This document shows positions 7,621-17,782 of a stretch of DNA of 64,000 bases, in pieces (the stretch's first letter is position 1; every line of letters starts with the position of its first letter). The stretch covers positions 62,001-126,000 of the forward strand of contig VGDP01000003.1 in the NCBI GenBank assembly GCA_016869675.1, in the 5' to 3' direction. This DNA is from Alphaproteobacteria bacterium (GTDB taxonomy: Bacteria; Pseudomonadota; Alphaproteobacteria; SP197). Position numbers and translations under genes: made by a program. The notes below the pieces were generated by a model that searched no databases, had not been told where the DNA came from, and worked only from the letters and a program-made list of their open reading frames with translations.

Positions 7621-8892
7621 TCAGCCGCGCGTGTAGACCGCCGCCGTGGCCGAGCGCCGGCGCCCGGCGCGCGCCGCCACGACGGCCGCTTCCAAGTCGT
7701 CCAGGTAGGCGTCGATCGAGCCGGCGTTGATCGGGTTGATCAGGTTGATGATGCGGTCGGGTTCCAGCCCGCGGCCGATAGACCATCGGCGTTCGTCGAT
7801 CACGTCCGCCACCGCCGCCATGTCGAGTGTGTCGGAGCCGTAGCTGACCAGCCCGAGTTCGGGCCGCCCGTGGACGCGAAGCCCGAGCCGATCGAGCCCG
7901 GTGTAGAGGCGATCGCGCGTCGCCATGATGGTGCGCGCGGCCTCCAGGTACCCCACCTCGCCCAGCACGTGGAACAGCGCCCAGGTCGCCGCGATCGGCC
8001 CGCCGGTGCGCGAGCCGCCCATGCCCGCCGTGGTGTAGGCACCGGCGGGCCAATCCCGGAACGAGAAGGTCGAAAGCTCGCGCAAGGCGCCGTCGCGGTA
8101 GAGCACGCTCGACAGGTTCTTGGGCGCGAAGCCGTACTTGTGTAGATCGGCGGAGAGCGACCACACGCCGGCCAGCCCGAGGTCGAAGTCGGGCACGGGG
8201 TGCCCGAGACGCCTGACGAACGGCGCCAGGTAGCCGCCGACGCAGGCGTCGACGTGGAACCAGATGCCCCGCCCCTCGGCGAGCCGCGCGAGGTCCGCCA
8301 GCGGATCGAAGACGCCGAACGGGTAGCACGGCGCCGAGCCCACCATCATGATCACGTCGTCGTCGAGCGCGTCGGCGGTGGCCTGGACGTCGGCGCGGCC
8401 GTCGCGGCCGTGGGCCACGCGCGTAACCGCCAGACCGAAGTAGAACGCCGCCTTGTCGAAGGCCGCGTGCGCCGTGCGCGGCACGACGATGCGCGGCGCG
8501 CGCGCCTTCGGGCGATGGCGCTTCGCCCATTCGCGCGCGCCCAGCACAGCGAGCAGGATGCTTTCGGTGCCGCCGCTGGTCAGCGTGCCGCCGGCCCCCG
8601 CCGGCGCGTTGAACAGCTCGAGCACCATGGCGAGCAGTTCGTCGCGCAGGCCGACCAGGCTGCCGAACCCGGTGCCTGGCTTGCTGGCGAACTCTCCGGC
8701 GTAGATCGCGTTCTCGACCAGGAAGTCGGCGCTCGCCTCGCGCAGGAGCAGCACGTGGTCGCCGTCGATGACGTAGGACGACGTGAGCATGCGCCCTTCG
8801 TTCCAGCGCACGTCGTCGGCCTGGCGCGCGTGCAGTTCGGCGCGCACCTCCGGCCACGGCCGGCCCTCGGCCGGGAACAGGGCGTTGCGCAT
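7621..8892 (-). CDS. PLP-dependent decarboxylase / sphingosine-1-phosphate-lyase-like enzyme
   Basis: Encodes 423 residues of fold-type I PLP enzyme, group II decarboxylase superfamily. Visible features are the cofactor loop TSGGTES (105-111), the PLP-ring Asp in HVDACVGGY (Asp about 215) and the Schiff-base lysine in SADLHKYGFAPKN (Lys about 252). Overall it resembles bacterial sphingosine-1-phosphate lyase or tyrosine-decarboxylase-like proteins. The substrate could be an amino acid or a phosphorylated amino alcohol. No membrane segment is seen, unlike eukaryotic lyases. Confidence 0.8.
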   Translation of the reverse strand: MRNALFPAEGRPWPEVRAELHARQADDVRWNEGRMLTSSYVIDGDHVLLLREASADFLVENAIYAGEFASKPGTGFGSLVGLRDELLAMVLELFNAPAGAGGTLTSGGTESILLAVLGAREWAKRHRPKARAPRIVVPRTAHAAFDKAAFYFGLAVTRVAHGRDGRADVQATADALDDDVIMMVGSAPCYPFGVFDPLADLARLAEGRGIWFHVDACVGGYLAPFVRRLGHPVPDFDLGLAGVWSLSADLHKYGFAPKNLSSVLYRDGALRELSTFSFRDWPAGAYTTAGMGGSRTGGPIAATWALFHVLGEVGYLEAARTIMATRDRLYTGLDRLGLRVHGRPELGLVSYGSDTLDMAAVADVIDERRWSIGRGLEPDRIINLINPINAGSIDAYLDDLEAAVVAARAGRRRSATAAVYTRG

Positions 8893-8952
8893 GGCGATCC
8901 TCGCGCGGCACGGGGCCGCGCCAACCGACGCGGCCCTGACCCAGGCTCGTGT

Positions 8953-9516
8953 TTAGTGCACGCCCTTGGACTTCGCCACGTGGGTCGCGATGGCGTCCAT
9001 CAGCGGCGGCGACAGGCAGTCATAGGGTTCGAGCTTGAGCTCGCGCAGACGCGAGAGCACCGCGCCAATCTGGTCGGGCTTGGCACCCGATTCGATGATC
9101 GAGGGGACGAACGCGGCGAACTCGGCGGGCGCCCAACCGCTGTCCTTCGACAGCTCGGTATGGATGAAGTCGAGGCCGTAGAACGGGCGCGCCTTGTTCT
9201 CGATGCGGCCGTACATGTGCACGCCGCAGTCCTTGCAAGCGTGGCGCTGGATCGCGGCCGCGGCGTCGACGGCCTTGAGCTTGTCGGCGCCGGCGCTGAC
9301 CTTGACGTTGTCGCGCGGCACCACGGCGACCTGGGAGAACAGGGCACCCTTGGGCTTCCAGCACTTGGTGCAGCCGCACACGTGGTTATGGGCGCACTGG
9401 CCCTTGATGGTCACCTGCACCGGGTTCTGCTTGCACTGGCAACTCAGGGTGCCGCCGGCGAAGCCACTCGCAGCGGGCTTCAGGCCGCCGTCAACTGAAG
9501 GATGAATGGAGAGCAT
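8953..9516 (-). CDS. gfa: S-(hydroxymethyl)glutathione synthase (Gfa)
   Basis: Encodes 187 residues, matching the family. Zinc-binding cysteines are present as [12 protein letters not shown] and HACKDCG. Gfa promotes the condensation of formaldehyde with glutathione, feeding glutathione-dependent formaldehyde oxidation. The start at [10 protein letters not shown] has an AGAGAGG ribosome site. No adhI-type formaldehyde dehydrogenase is adjacent. Formaldehyde released by the methylamine-type dehydrogenase nearby would be a natural source, by inference. Confidence 0.9.
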   Translation of the reverse strand: MLSIHPSVDGGLKPAASGFAGGTLSCQCKQNPVQVTIKGQCAHNHVCGCTKCWKPKGALFSQVAVVPRDNVKVSAGADKLKAVDAAAAIQRHACKDCGVHMYGRIENKARPFYGLDFIHTELSKDSGWAPAEFAAFVPSIIESGAKPDQIGAVLSRLRELKLEPYDCLSPPLMDAIATHVAKSKGVH

Positions 9517-9650
9517 GGGAGACCCTCTCTGGAGGCGCCCGGGCTGGGACTCGGCCCGTGCCGGGCGCGGTCCGGAGCGGCCAAGGGAGACGATAGGCTT
9601 CTCGCTCCCCAATCACAATCCCCTATGTGTCTTGCGGTTACCGTCGCCGT

Positions 9651-11373
9651 TCAACGCTCCGGCACGCCGGCGGCGAGCAGGGCCGCCCTGAAGCGCGCGA
9701 CAACGGCGGGATCGTGCAGGGGTTCGCTGCGCAGAACCCCCCTGACCGTGCCATCCGTCGACGTCTCTCGATACGTCGACGCGCAATCGCGCGCTTCGTC
9801 GAGCCGCCCGAGACCGACATGACAGATGGCGAGATAAGCGTGCGCCCAAGGGGTGATCTCGACGGCCCGCTCGATGGCGCCAATCGCGCTTTCGTACTGC
9901 TCCGCGACGACGAGGGGTACCGAGTAGACGTCCCAGTACCAGTCCAAAGGGAATGGGTCGCGACGCAGCACGGCTTCCATTTCGGTGAGGGATTCGTCAT
10001 TGCGGCCGATGTAGTTGAGCCACATGGCATGCAGCACGAGAAAGAACGGGTCGTTCGGATTGAGCGCCACGGCCGGTCCAGATAGGGATCAGTTTCGTCC
10101 AGACGGTTCAAGAAGACGAGCGGGTGGCCCATGGCCATATGGCACCACGCCTCCTGGCGGTCGAGCTCGATGGCGTTCCTGGCATGACCGAGCGCGACCT
10201 CCAAGAATCTTGGATCGCCCTCGACAAAGAACCTGACCACATTGACGGGGCTCAACAAGGCGTGGGCCAAGGCAAACCGCGGGTCGGGCTCGATCGCCCT
10301 CAACAGGAACGGCTCGGCCTTGGGGGCATTCTCGTAGCCCCGCATGTGCTCGCGGGCGCGGAGGTAGTTCTCGTGGGCGGACAGGCTGTCGGTCGGCCGC
10401 CGATGGGCGCGCTCGGCGCCCACCGCCTTGGCTCGGCCGGCGACGATCGTTGCGATGGTACGCGCGACCTCGTCCTGGACCTCGAAGACGTCGGCCAGGT
10501 CGCGGTCGTAGCGCTCGGCCCACACGTGCTTGGTGGTCTCGGCGTCGATGAGCTGCGCCGTAATGCGCACGCGTTTGCCCGCCTTGCGCACGCTGCCCTC
10601 GACCACGTAGTGCACGCCGAGCTTGGCGGCCGCGTCCTTGACGTCGACATTGTGGCCCTTGAACACGAATGATGAGTTGCGTGCCGTCACCAGCAGTTCG
10701 TGGGACCGGCTGAGCTGGGCGATGATGTCCTCGGTGATGCCGTCGGAGAAGAACTCCTGGTCCGCATCGCCACCCATGTTGGCGGAGGGCAGGATTGCGA
10801 CCGACGCCTTATCTTCATCGGACAGCCGTGGCTGGTTCGGCGTCTCGATGGCGACGGCCTCGACTTGAAACACACGCACCGGCTTGGCGATGTTCTTGAC
10901 CGCGTGCTCGCCTAGGCCCTTGAACCGGCAAGGTACCTTGCCCTCGACCTGCTCGTGGACGTTCTGCGCGACGCAGATGCCGCCGGCCGGGGTCAGCTTT
11001 TCGATGCGGGCGGCGACATTGACGCCATCGCCATGGATATCTGCGCCATCGACCACGATGTCGCCGAGGTTGATGCCGATGCGGTACGCCATGCGGAGGT
11101 CCGCGGGTAACGCCGTGTTGCGCGCGCGGAGATCGTCCTGGACGGAGATGGCGCAGGCCACGGCTTTGACCGCGCTGCCGAACTCGATCAGCAGGCTGTC
11201 TCCCGCGCTACCGACGATGCGGCCCTTATGGGCGCCGCCACATGGCCGTCGATGACGGCGCGGTACGCCGCAATGCACCTTAGCGTGCCGGCCTCGTCGG
11301 CGCCCATCAGCCGGCTGTAGCCTTCCACATCCGCCGCGAGGATGGCGGCGAGCCGACGGTCCTGACGTTCCAC
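9651..11373 (-). pseudogene. Class III adenylate/guanylate cyclase-TolB-like-TPR protein, two frameshifts
   Basis: The gene starts at GTG 11373 after GGGAGG and reads as the cyclase opening ERQDRRLAAILAADVEGYSRLM, then loses frame at about 11229-11238. The next frame continues GRIVGSAGDSLLIEF and the rest of the cyclase domain, a TolB-N-like middle (VAILPSANMG, FFSDGITEDIIAQLS) and TPRs. A second loss at about 10071-10076 moves the TPR end into another frame, closing at VPER. Each site is mended by adding one G/C base. Intact relatives are soluble cAMP signalling proteins common in alphaproteobacteria. The gene is presumably inactive unless these are sequencing errors. Confidence 0.8.
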
Positions 11374-11433
11374 GAGCGGCCTCCCAGCGATCGCGGGAGT
11401 GTAGACCAGCGCCCGCGCCGATCAGAAACAAGT

Positions 11434-11461
11434 GGGGCCGCGCGGTTGCCCGCGCGGCCCC
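11434..11461 (-). terminator. Terminator of groESL
   Basis: A perfect 12-bp GC stem (GGGGCCGCGCGG / CCGCGCGGCCCC) with a 4-base loop lies 24 bp after the groL stop. On the minus strand it is followed by ACTTGTTTCTG. This fits an intrinsic terminator for the groESL transcript, with a weak T-run. Confidence 0.75.
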
Positions 11462-11484
11462 ATTCGTAGGCTCGTTCGACTGGA

Positions 11485-13149
<1,665 letters not shown>

Positions 13150-13467
13150 CTAGGCGGCCTTCTTCTTGGATTTCACGGCACCGGTGATGATGCCCATGAT
13201 GTCGGACTCCTTCATGATGAGGAGCTCCTCGCCATCGAGCTTGACCTCGGTGCCCGACCACTTGCCGAACAGCACGCGGTCGCCCGCCTTGACGTCGAGC
13301 GGGACGAGCTTGCCTGCGTCGTCGCGCCCGCCGGGGCCGACGGCGATGACTTCGCCCTGCATCGGCTTCTCCTTGGCGGTGTCGGGGATGATGATGCCGC
13401 CCACGGTGCGCTCGCCCTCTTCGATGCGGCGAACCACAACGCGGTCATGCAAAGGCCTGAATTCCAT
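13150..13467 (-). CDS. groS: Co-chaperonin GroES
   Basis: Encodes 105 residues beginning [14 protein letters not shown] with the mobile loop [20 protein letters not shown]. This heptameric lid of GroEL is slightly longer than usual because of a lysine-rich tail (KSKKKAA). It is the first gene of the groESL operon and is preceded by AGGAAAAA, a weak ribosome site, and by the CIRCE operator. Confidence 0.98.
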   Translation of the reverse strand: MEFRPLHDRVVVRRIEEGERTVGGIIIPDTAKEKPMQGEVIAVGPGGRDDAGKLVPLDVKAGDRVLFGKWSGTEVKLDGEELLIMKESDIMGIITGAVKSKKKAA

Positions 13468-13527
13468 GGATTTTTCCTCCCAACAGCTGGTTCGTGTCCA
13501 GAGTGCGGACGTAGCCGGAGGCTCTTG

Positions 13528-13554
13528 TTAGCACTCTCCCCCGGCGAGTGCTGG
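13528..13554. promoter_or_regulatory. CIRCE operator of groESL
   Basis: The element reads TTAGCACTC, nine bases, GAGTGCTGG. It matches the CIRCE consensus (TTAGCACTC-N9-GAGTGCTAA) except for the last two bases. It sits between the promoter and groS and is the binding site for the HrcA repressor, which is not encoded in this window. Confidence 0.95.
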
Positions 13555-13556
13555 GG

Positions 13557-13585
13557 AGTTAGTGGTCCCGAGGGCGTCTGTCAAG
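13557..13585 (-). promoter_or_regulatory. groESL promoter
   Basis: On the minus strand CTTGACA (perfect TTGACA) is followed after 16 bases by CTAACT. This fits both a housekeeping promoter and the alphaproteobacterial RpoH pattern (CTTGAC, then a T/A-rich -10). The CIRCE operator starts directly downstream and would cover the start site. Confidence 0.65.
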
Positions 13586-13886
13586 CCCCCTGCGACGCAT
13601 CTGAGGCTGGATCGGCGCGATGCGGACCCATCGGATGGAGGCCCTCGCGTTCGGTTAGGGGTCCGCTAAACGATCGCGTGTCCAATCGCGGAATGCCCAA
13701 GACAAACAGACCGGTTCACACCCCCGCCGTCAGCAGCCGCGCCGGTCGATTGCCAATGTTCGACCACGACCGTGACGGCCGTTGCTGTGGTCGTGCCGCG
13801 TTAAGCATGTTCTTTGCATGGGCGGTGCCAGGGGACGTCGCCTGCGCGACGACAACGACGGTTTCGTACCCGGAGGTACCGAGCCC
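13586..13886. other. Intergenic region between groES promoter and usg
   Basis: About 300 bp between divergent genes. It has no convincing coding frame. The only clear signal is GGAGG at 13872-13876 serving usg. Apart from the groESL promoter next to it I see no recognisable operator or RNA. Confidence 0.5.
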
Positions 13887-14156
13887 ATGACCACCAGTGA
13901 CCTCGCCTGCCAGCTTGAAGGCTATCGCCTGACCACGGCCGAGATTCTCTATCGCATGCCCGACCACCCGCCCCTGCTGCAAACCTTCGTCTGGCAGGCG
14001 CTCGACCTGGCGCCGCGCTATCCGGTCCTGCACCCGTTCCTGGAGTTCTGGCAGAGGAATCTGGATGGGCCGCTGCATTCCGTCCGCGTGGCCCAGGCGC
14101 CGCTGATCCGCCCGGCGCGCGTGCGCCACGCCGAGGCCCTGCTGCGCATCCACTGA
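13887..14156 (+). CDS. usg: Usg family protein
   Basis: Encodes 89 residues. The core LEGYRLTTAEILYRMPDH, LQTFVWQALDLAPRYP and GPLHSVRVA are the hallmark of the small alphaproteobacterial Usg family, first seen beside tryptophan biosynthesis genes in Caulobacter. Function is unknown. No trp gene is near; here it lies between groESL and hsp20. The ATG is preceded by GGAGG about 10 bases upstream. Confidence 0.85.
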   Translation: MTTSDLACQLEGYRLTTAEILYRMPDHPPLLQTFVWQALDLAPRYPVLHPFLEFWQRNLDGPLHSVRVAQAPLIRPARVRHAEALLRIH

Positions 14157-14197
14157 TCCCGGTCCGGCGCACGAGCACGTGCGAACGACTCGCGGGC

Positions 14198-14225
14198 CTT
14201 GACGGTCCGATCGAGCGACCTACAT
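14198..14225 (+). promoter_or_regulatory. Candidate RpoH-type promoter of hsp20
   Basis: CTTGAC (14198-14203) is followed after 16 bases by CTACAT (14220-14225). This resembles alphaproteobacterial heat-shock promoters and would give a leader of about 95 nt. That length is normal for ROSE-controlled small heat-shock genes. Confidence 0.5.
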
Positions 14226-14302
14226 GGAGGGTGTCGGGCGCCGTAACGGGCCCGACGGCGCGGTCCCGGCCCAAGCGGTGGCTCGCGCGGACCCTTAAAT
14301 GT

Positions 14303-14325
14303 CATGTTGCTCGATGGAGGATGTG
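14303..14325 (+). promoter_or_regulatory. ROSE-type RNA thermometer hairpin
   Basis: CAUGUUGCUC (14303-14312), loop GAUG and GAGGAUGUG (14317-14325) form a hairpin that sequesters the ribosome site four bases before the hsp20 ATG. Pairing is complete if the G of UUGCU is bulged. That UUGCU-with-bulged-G against the Shine-Dalgarno is the diagnostic ROSE feature. Melting at high temperature would free the GGAGG. Confidence 0.8.
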
Positions 14326-14328
14326 ACC

Positions 14329-14802
14329 ATGCGTGCCTACGATCTTTCCCCCCTGTTCCGCTCGACCGTCGGCTTCGACCGACTGAGCGACCTGTTCGAC
14401 GCGGCGTTCGGCGGCGAGGAGCCGACCAACGGTTATCCGCCGTACAACATCGAGAAGACCGGCGAGGACGCCTATCGCATCACCATGGCGGTGGCGGGCT
14501 TCGGCGAGAGCGATCTGACCGTGACCGCGCAGGAGAATCTTCTGGTCATCGCGGGCCGGCTTCAGGGCGCGGCCGAAGGCGAGCGCCGGTTCCTGCATCG
14601 CGGCATCGCGACGCGCGCCTTCGAGCGCAAGTTCAGCCTGGCCGACCACATCAAGGTCGCCGGCGCGTCCTTGGTCAACGGACTGCTGAACGTCGACCTC
14701 GTACGCGAGGTGCCCGAGGCCATGAAGCCCCGCCAGATCAAGATCGGCATCAAGGCGGCGAAGGAGCCGCAGGTGATCGAGGGCTCCAGGTCCGCGGCCT
14801 GA
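14329..14802 (+). CDS. Small heat-shock protein Hsp20 (IbpA type)
   Basis: Encodes 157 residues: MRAYDLSPLFRSTVGFDRL followed by an alpha-crystallin domain (YNIEKTGEDAYRITMAVAGF, RGIATRAFERKFSLADHI) and a C-terminal extension with an IKIGI motif. It is a holdase that binds unfolding proteins. It appears to be controlled at two levels, by an RpoH-like promoter and by the ROSE hairpin over its ribosome site. Confidence 0.93.
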   Translation: MRAYDLSPLFRSTVGFDRLSDLFDAAFGGEEPTNGYPPYNIEKTGEDAYRITMAVAGFGESDLTVTAQENLLVIAGRLQGAAEGERRFLHRGIATRAFERKFSLADHIKVAGASLVNGLLNVDLVREVPEAMKPRQIKIGIKAAKEPQVIEGSRSAA

Positions 14803-14832
14803 CGCGAACCACAGCACGACGACAACGACCCA

Positions 14833-14860
14833 GCGGGGCGCCAAGGCGCCCCGCTTTCGT
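14833..14860 (+). terminator. Intrinsic terminator of hsp20
   Basis: A perfect 10-bp stem, GCGGGGCGCC / GGCGCCCCGC with an AA loop, is followed by TTTCGTT. It lies 30 bp after the hsp20 stop. Confidence 0.85.
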
Positions 14861-14936
14861 TCCACCACCCCAATGCGCCGTTGACGGCGCGGCCCGGCGG
14901 GCGTCATCCTCCGCGCCCCGCGGCAAGGAGGTTCAC

Positions 14937-15323
14937 ATGCTCGCCTACGTCATGGTCGGTTCCAACAACATCAAGAAGTCCCAGAAGTTCTACGACGCTG
15001 CGCTGGCGCCGCTTGGTCTCGCGCGCACGCAGAGCGATAAGCGCTACATCGGCTACGGGCCGAAGGCCGCGCCCAAGAAGTCGGCGTTCTTCGTGACCAA
15101 GCCGTTCAACAAGAAGGCCGCGAGCTTCGGCAACGGCACCATGATCTCGCTGGCCGCGAAGTCGAAGAAGGCGGTCGCCGCGTTCCACGCCGCCGCGCTG
15201 GCCAACGGCGGCACCGACGAGGGCAAGCCCGGCCCGCGCCCGGCCGACGGCAGCAACTACGTCGCCTACGCTCGCGATCCCGATGGCAACAAGATCTGCG
15301 CCTACTGCGCTAAGGCGAAGTAG
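14937..15323 (+). CDS. VOC-superfamily protein (glyoxalase/bleomycin-resistance fold)
   Basis: Encodes 128 residues with the single-VOC pattern: MLAYVMVGSNNIKKSQKFYDAAL at the start and NYVAYARDPDGNKICAYC at the end. The ATG follows AAGGAGG. It is tandem with a paralogue of identical length starting 7 bp downstream. VOC proteins are metal-dependent lyases, dioxygenases or resistance proteins; the substrate is unknown. Lysine-rich, unlike the paralogue. Confidence 0.8.
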   Translation: MLAYVMVGSNNIKKSQKFYDAALAPLGLARTQSDKRYIGYGPKAAPKKSAFFVTKPFNKKAASFGNGTMISLAAKSKKAVAAFHAAALANGGTDEGKPGPRPADGSNYVAYARDPDGNKICAYCAKAK

Positions 15324-15330
15324 GCCGCCG

Positions 15331-15717
15331 ATGTTCTACTACATCACCATCGGCACCAACGACGTGGCGCGCGGGACCCGGTTCTACGACCCGGTCATGA
15401 AGGCCCTGGGGTTCGAGCGCAACATGGCCGACGACACCGAAATCGGCTACGGCGCGCCGGGTTCCAAGACGACCGTGTTCTACATCACGCGCCCGTTCGA
15501 CAAATCGCGCCCCGCCGGGCACGGCAACGGCACCATGCTGGCGTTCCCCGCCAAGACCCGCCCCATGGTGGACGCGTTCCACGCCGCCGCGCTGGCCAAC
15601 GGCGGCAGCGACGACGGCAAGCCGGGCCTGCGCCCCTACGCGCCGGACTGGTACGCCTGCTATGTGCGCGACCCGGACGGCAACAAGCTGAGCGCCGTCT
15701 GCCGCGACGGGTTCTAG
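15331..15717 (+). CDS. VOC-superfamily protein, tandem paralogue
   Basis: Encodes 128 residues: MFYYITIGTNDVARGTRFYD to YVRDPDGNKLSAVCRDGF. It shares the framework FHAAALANGG and DEGKPG/DDGKPG with the preceding VOC gene, so the pair is a tandem duplication that has since diverged. It is co-transcribed with the first copy (7 bp gap). No specific reaction can be assigned. Confidence 0.8.
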   Translation: MFYYITIGTNDVARGTRFYDPVMKALGFERNMADDTEIGYGAPGSKTTVFYITRPFDKSRPAGHGNGTMLAFPAKTRPMVDAFHAAALANGGSDDGKPGLRPYAPDWYACYVRDPDGNKLSAVCRDGF

Positions 15718-15731
15718 CGATCCTGGGCCAG

Positions 15732-15760
15732 GCCGGCACCGCGCGCGCCGCGGTGCCGGC
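15732..15760 (+). terminator. Strong hairpin after the VOC pair
   Basis: GCCGGCACCGCG and CGCGGTGCCGGC form a perfect 12-bp stem with a 5-base loop, 14 bp after the VOC stop. It lacks a T-run, so it may act with Rho or protect the 3' end rather than as a classical terminator. Confidence 0.5.
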
Positions 15761-15778
15761 ATCCCGGGGGTTGGCGCC

Positions 15779-16648
15779 GTGACGCCCCATACCCTGAACC
15801 GGATTCCTGGGCCGGCGCTCGTGCTGCTGGCGATCGTCTCGATCCAGGGCGGCTCGGCCCTGGCGATCGCCCTGTTCGCAATCTACGACCCGCTGGCGCT
15901 GCTCGCGCTGCGCATGGCGTTTGGCGCCGCGGTGCTGTGCCTCGCGCACCGGCGCGCGATCATCGGCGCCGCGCGGTCGTCGCCCGCGGGCATCGTGGCG
16001 CTCGGCCTGACCATGGTCGCCCAGAGCGGCGCGTTCTATGGTGCGATCGACCGCATCCCGCTCGGCATCGCCGCGTCCATCGAACTGCTGGGTCCGTTGG
16101 TCCTCGCGCTCGCCACTTCACGCCGGACGATCGACATCGCCACTGTTCTGCTCGCGGGCGCGGGCGTAGCGGTGCTGGCACCCGACGTGGGTGAGAGGCT
16201 CGATCCCATAGGCGTCGCGTGCGCGGCCGGGGCCGCAGCCGGCTGGGCCGCGTTTATCCTGATCGGGCGGCGGCTCGGGCGCACGTTGGACGGCGGTGTC
16301 GGGCTCACGTTGGCGATGGCGGTGGCGGCGTTGGTGCTGCTGCCCTTCGTCGGGCCCCGTGCCCTGGCCACGGCCGCCGGCGCGCCGCACACCATGGTCG
16401 CGGTCGTTGGCGTCGCGCTGTTCGCGTCGGCATTGCCGCTTCTGTTCGAGTATCTCGCGCTCAAGACCGTGTCGCCCACGCGCTACGGCGTTCTGCTGTC
16501 GATCGAGCCGGTGGCCGCGACCTTGGTCGGGCTCGTCGCGCTTGGGCAAAGGGTCGCGCCCGACGCCTGGGTCGCCGTCGGCCTAATCTCGGGGGCCTCC
16601 ATGCTGGCCGCGTGGTTCGCACGCAGCCAGCCGCCCACATCGGGATAG
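15779..16648 (+). CDS. EamA-family transporter (RhtA-like exporter)
   Basis: Encodes 289 residues with about ten hydrophobic segments and two EamA repeats, the layout of RhtA-type threonine/homoserine exporters in the drug/metabolite superfamily. The end of the second repeat reads LKTVSPTRYGVLLSIEPVAATLVG, typical of RhtA. It starts at GTG 15779. The substrate is not certain. Confidence 0.8.
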   Translation: MTPHTLNRIPGPALVLLAIVSIQGGSALAIALFAIYDPLALLALRMAFGAAVLCLAHRRAIIGAARSSPAGIVALGLTMVAQSGAFYGAIDRIPLGIAASIELLGPLVLALATSRRTIDIATVLLAGAGVAVLAPDVGERLDPIGVACAAGAAAGWAAFILIGRRLGRTLDGGVGLTLAMAVAALVLLPFVGPRALATAAGAPHTMVAVVGVALFASALPLLFEYLALKTVSPTRYGVLLSIEPVAATLVGLVALGQRVAPDAWVAVGLISGASMLAAWFARSQPPTSG

Positions 16649-16685
16649 AGTCCTCATCCGCCCACGCCAACCGAGGGAGAACGAC

Positions 16686-17639
16686 ATGACCGCGCTCACC
16701 CACTATCCACAGGGCTTCCAAGGATTCCTGGACGCGCCGCGCGTCGCGGACCTGGATCGGCTGGAGGCCGACATCGCCGTCCTCGGCATCCCCCATGGCG
16801 TGCCTTACCGCGACAACACGTACACCTACGCCGCCAGTTCCATCGGCATGGCGCGCGCGGTGCGGCGCGAGACCACGTACAACCCCGGCTACCTGAAGCA
16901 CTGGGACTTCGACCTCGGCGGTCCGCTGTTCGGCGGCCGCGACGTGCGCCTGGTGGACTGCGGCGACGTACCCCACGACCCCACCGACGTCGCTGGGTCC
17001 TCGCGCCTGGCCACGGCTGCGGCGCGCAAGATCGTGGATTCAGGTGCCCTGCCCATCATGATCGGTGGCGACGACAGCGTGCCGATCCCGTTCTTCCGGG
17101 CATTCGCGGACAAGGGGCCGATCACCCTGGTGCAGGTCGACAGCCACATCGACTGGCGCCACGAGGTGGGCGGCATCACCGAAGGCTATTCCTCGACCAT
17201 GCGGCGGGCCTCCGAGATGCCGTGGTTCATGCGCATGGTGCAGATCGGCCAGCGCGGCGTGGGCAGCGCCCGCGAGGCCGAGGTCAAGGACGCCTTGGCC
17301 CACGGCGTGCGCTTCGTCGGGGCCCGCGATGTGCACGCAAAGGGTGCCGCCTGGGTCGTCGACCAGGTGCCCGGCGATCGCTTCCTGGTGACCATCGATT
17401 GCGATGGCCTGGACCCATCGGTGATCCCGGCAGTCAACGCGCCCAACCCTGGCGGGCTGTCGTTCCACCAGACCGTCGATATCCTGCACGGCCTGGCGCG
17501 CAAGGGCCGCATCGTCGGTTTCGACATCGTCGAGCTGGCGCCGCACCGCGATCCGGACGGCATGTCGGCCATGACGGTCGCGCGCATCGTGCTCAATATG
17601 ATCGGCGCGGTCGCGCGCAACGGCCAGCTCGGACGCTAG
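16686..17639 (+). CDS. Ureohydrolase-family enzyme (agmatinase/guanidinobutyrase-like)
   Basis: Encodes 317 residues of the arginase fold. Metal-site motifs are GGDDS (127-131), DSHID (152-156) and DCDGLDPS (238-245). The canonical first motif is GGDHS, so the usual metal-ligand His is replaced by Asp; the other ligands are kept. It could be a variant agmatinase-like enzyme with altered metal binding. It precedes a polyamine-type ABC operon by 143 bp, which fits guanidino-compound or putrescine metabolism, by inference. GAGGGAG supplies the ribosome site. Confidence 0.8.
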   Translation: MTALTHYPQGFQGFLDAPRVADLDRLEADIAVLGIPHGVPYRDNTYTYAASSIGMARAVRRETTYNPGYLKHWDFDLGGPLFGGRDVRLVDCGDVPHDPTDVAGSSRLATAAARKIVDSGALPIMIGGDDSVPIPFFRAFADKGPITLVQVDSHIDWRHEVGGITEGYSSTMRRASEMPWFMRMVQIGQRGVGSAREAEVKDALAHGVRFVGARDVHAKGAAWVVDQVPGDRFLVTIDCDGLDPSVIPAVNAPNPGGLSFHQTVDILHGLARKGRIVGFDIVELAPHRDPDGMSAMTVARIVLNMIGAVARNGQLGR

Positions 17640-17782
17640 GACGGCGCCCCGATCACGATCGCGCCAGCCCTTCGGAGGTCGCGATCATGGCGCTTGCGGG
17701 GGCGTCGCGAAAGGGATCAGTATCGTCGTCAATCGCAGGCCCTAGGGCCCGATCCATGAACAAAGACCGGGAGGCATACCCA

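Noticed and set aside
10265-10285. A third GEMM-like GGCAAACC
   Set aside because: It lies on the plus strand within the coding region of the cyclase-TPR pseudogene and is not followed by the GACGCAAAGC or P3 blocks.
13150-14802. Heat-shock gene island acquired by transfer
   Set aside because: Base composition and codon use match the neighbours, and CIRCE and ROSE controls are normal in alphaproteobacteria.
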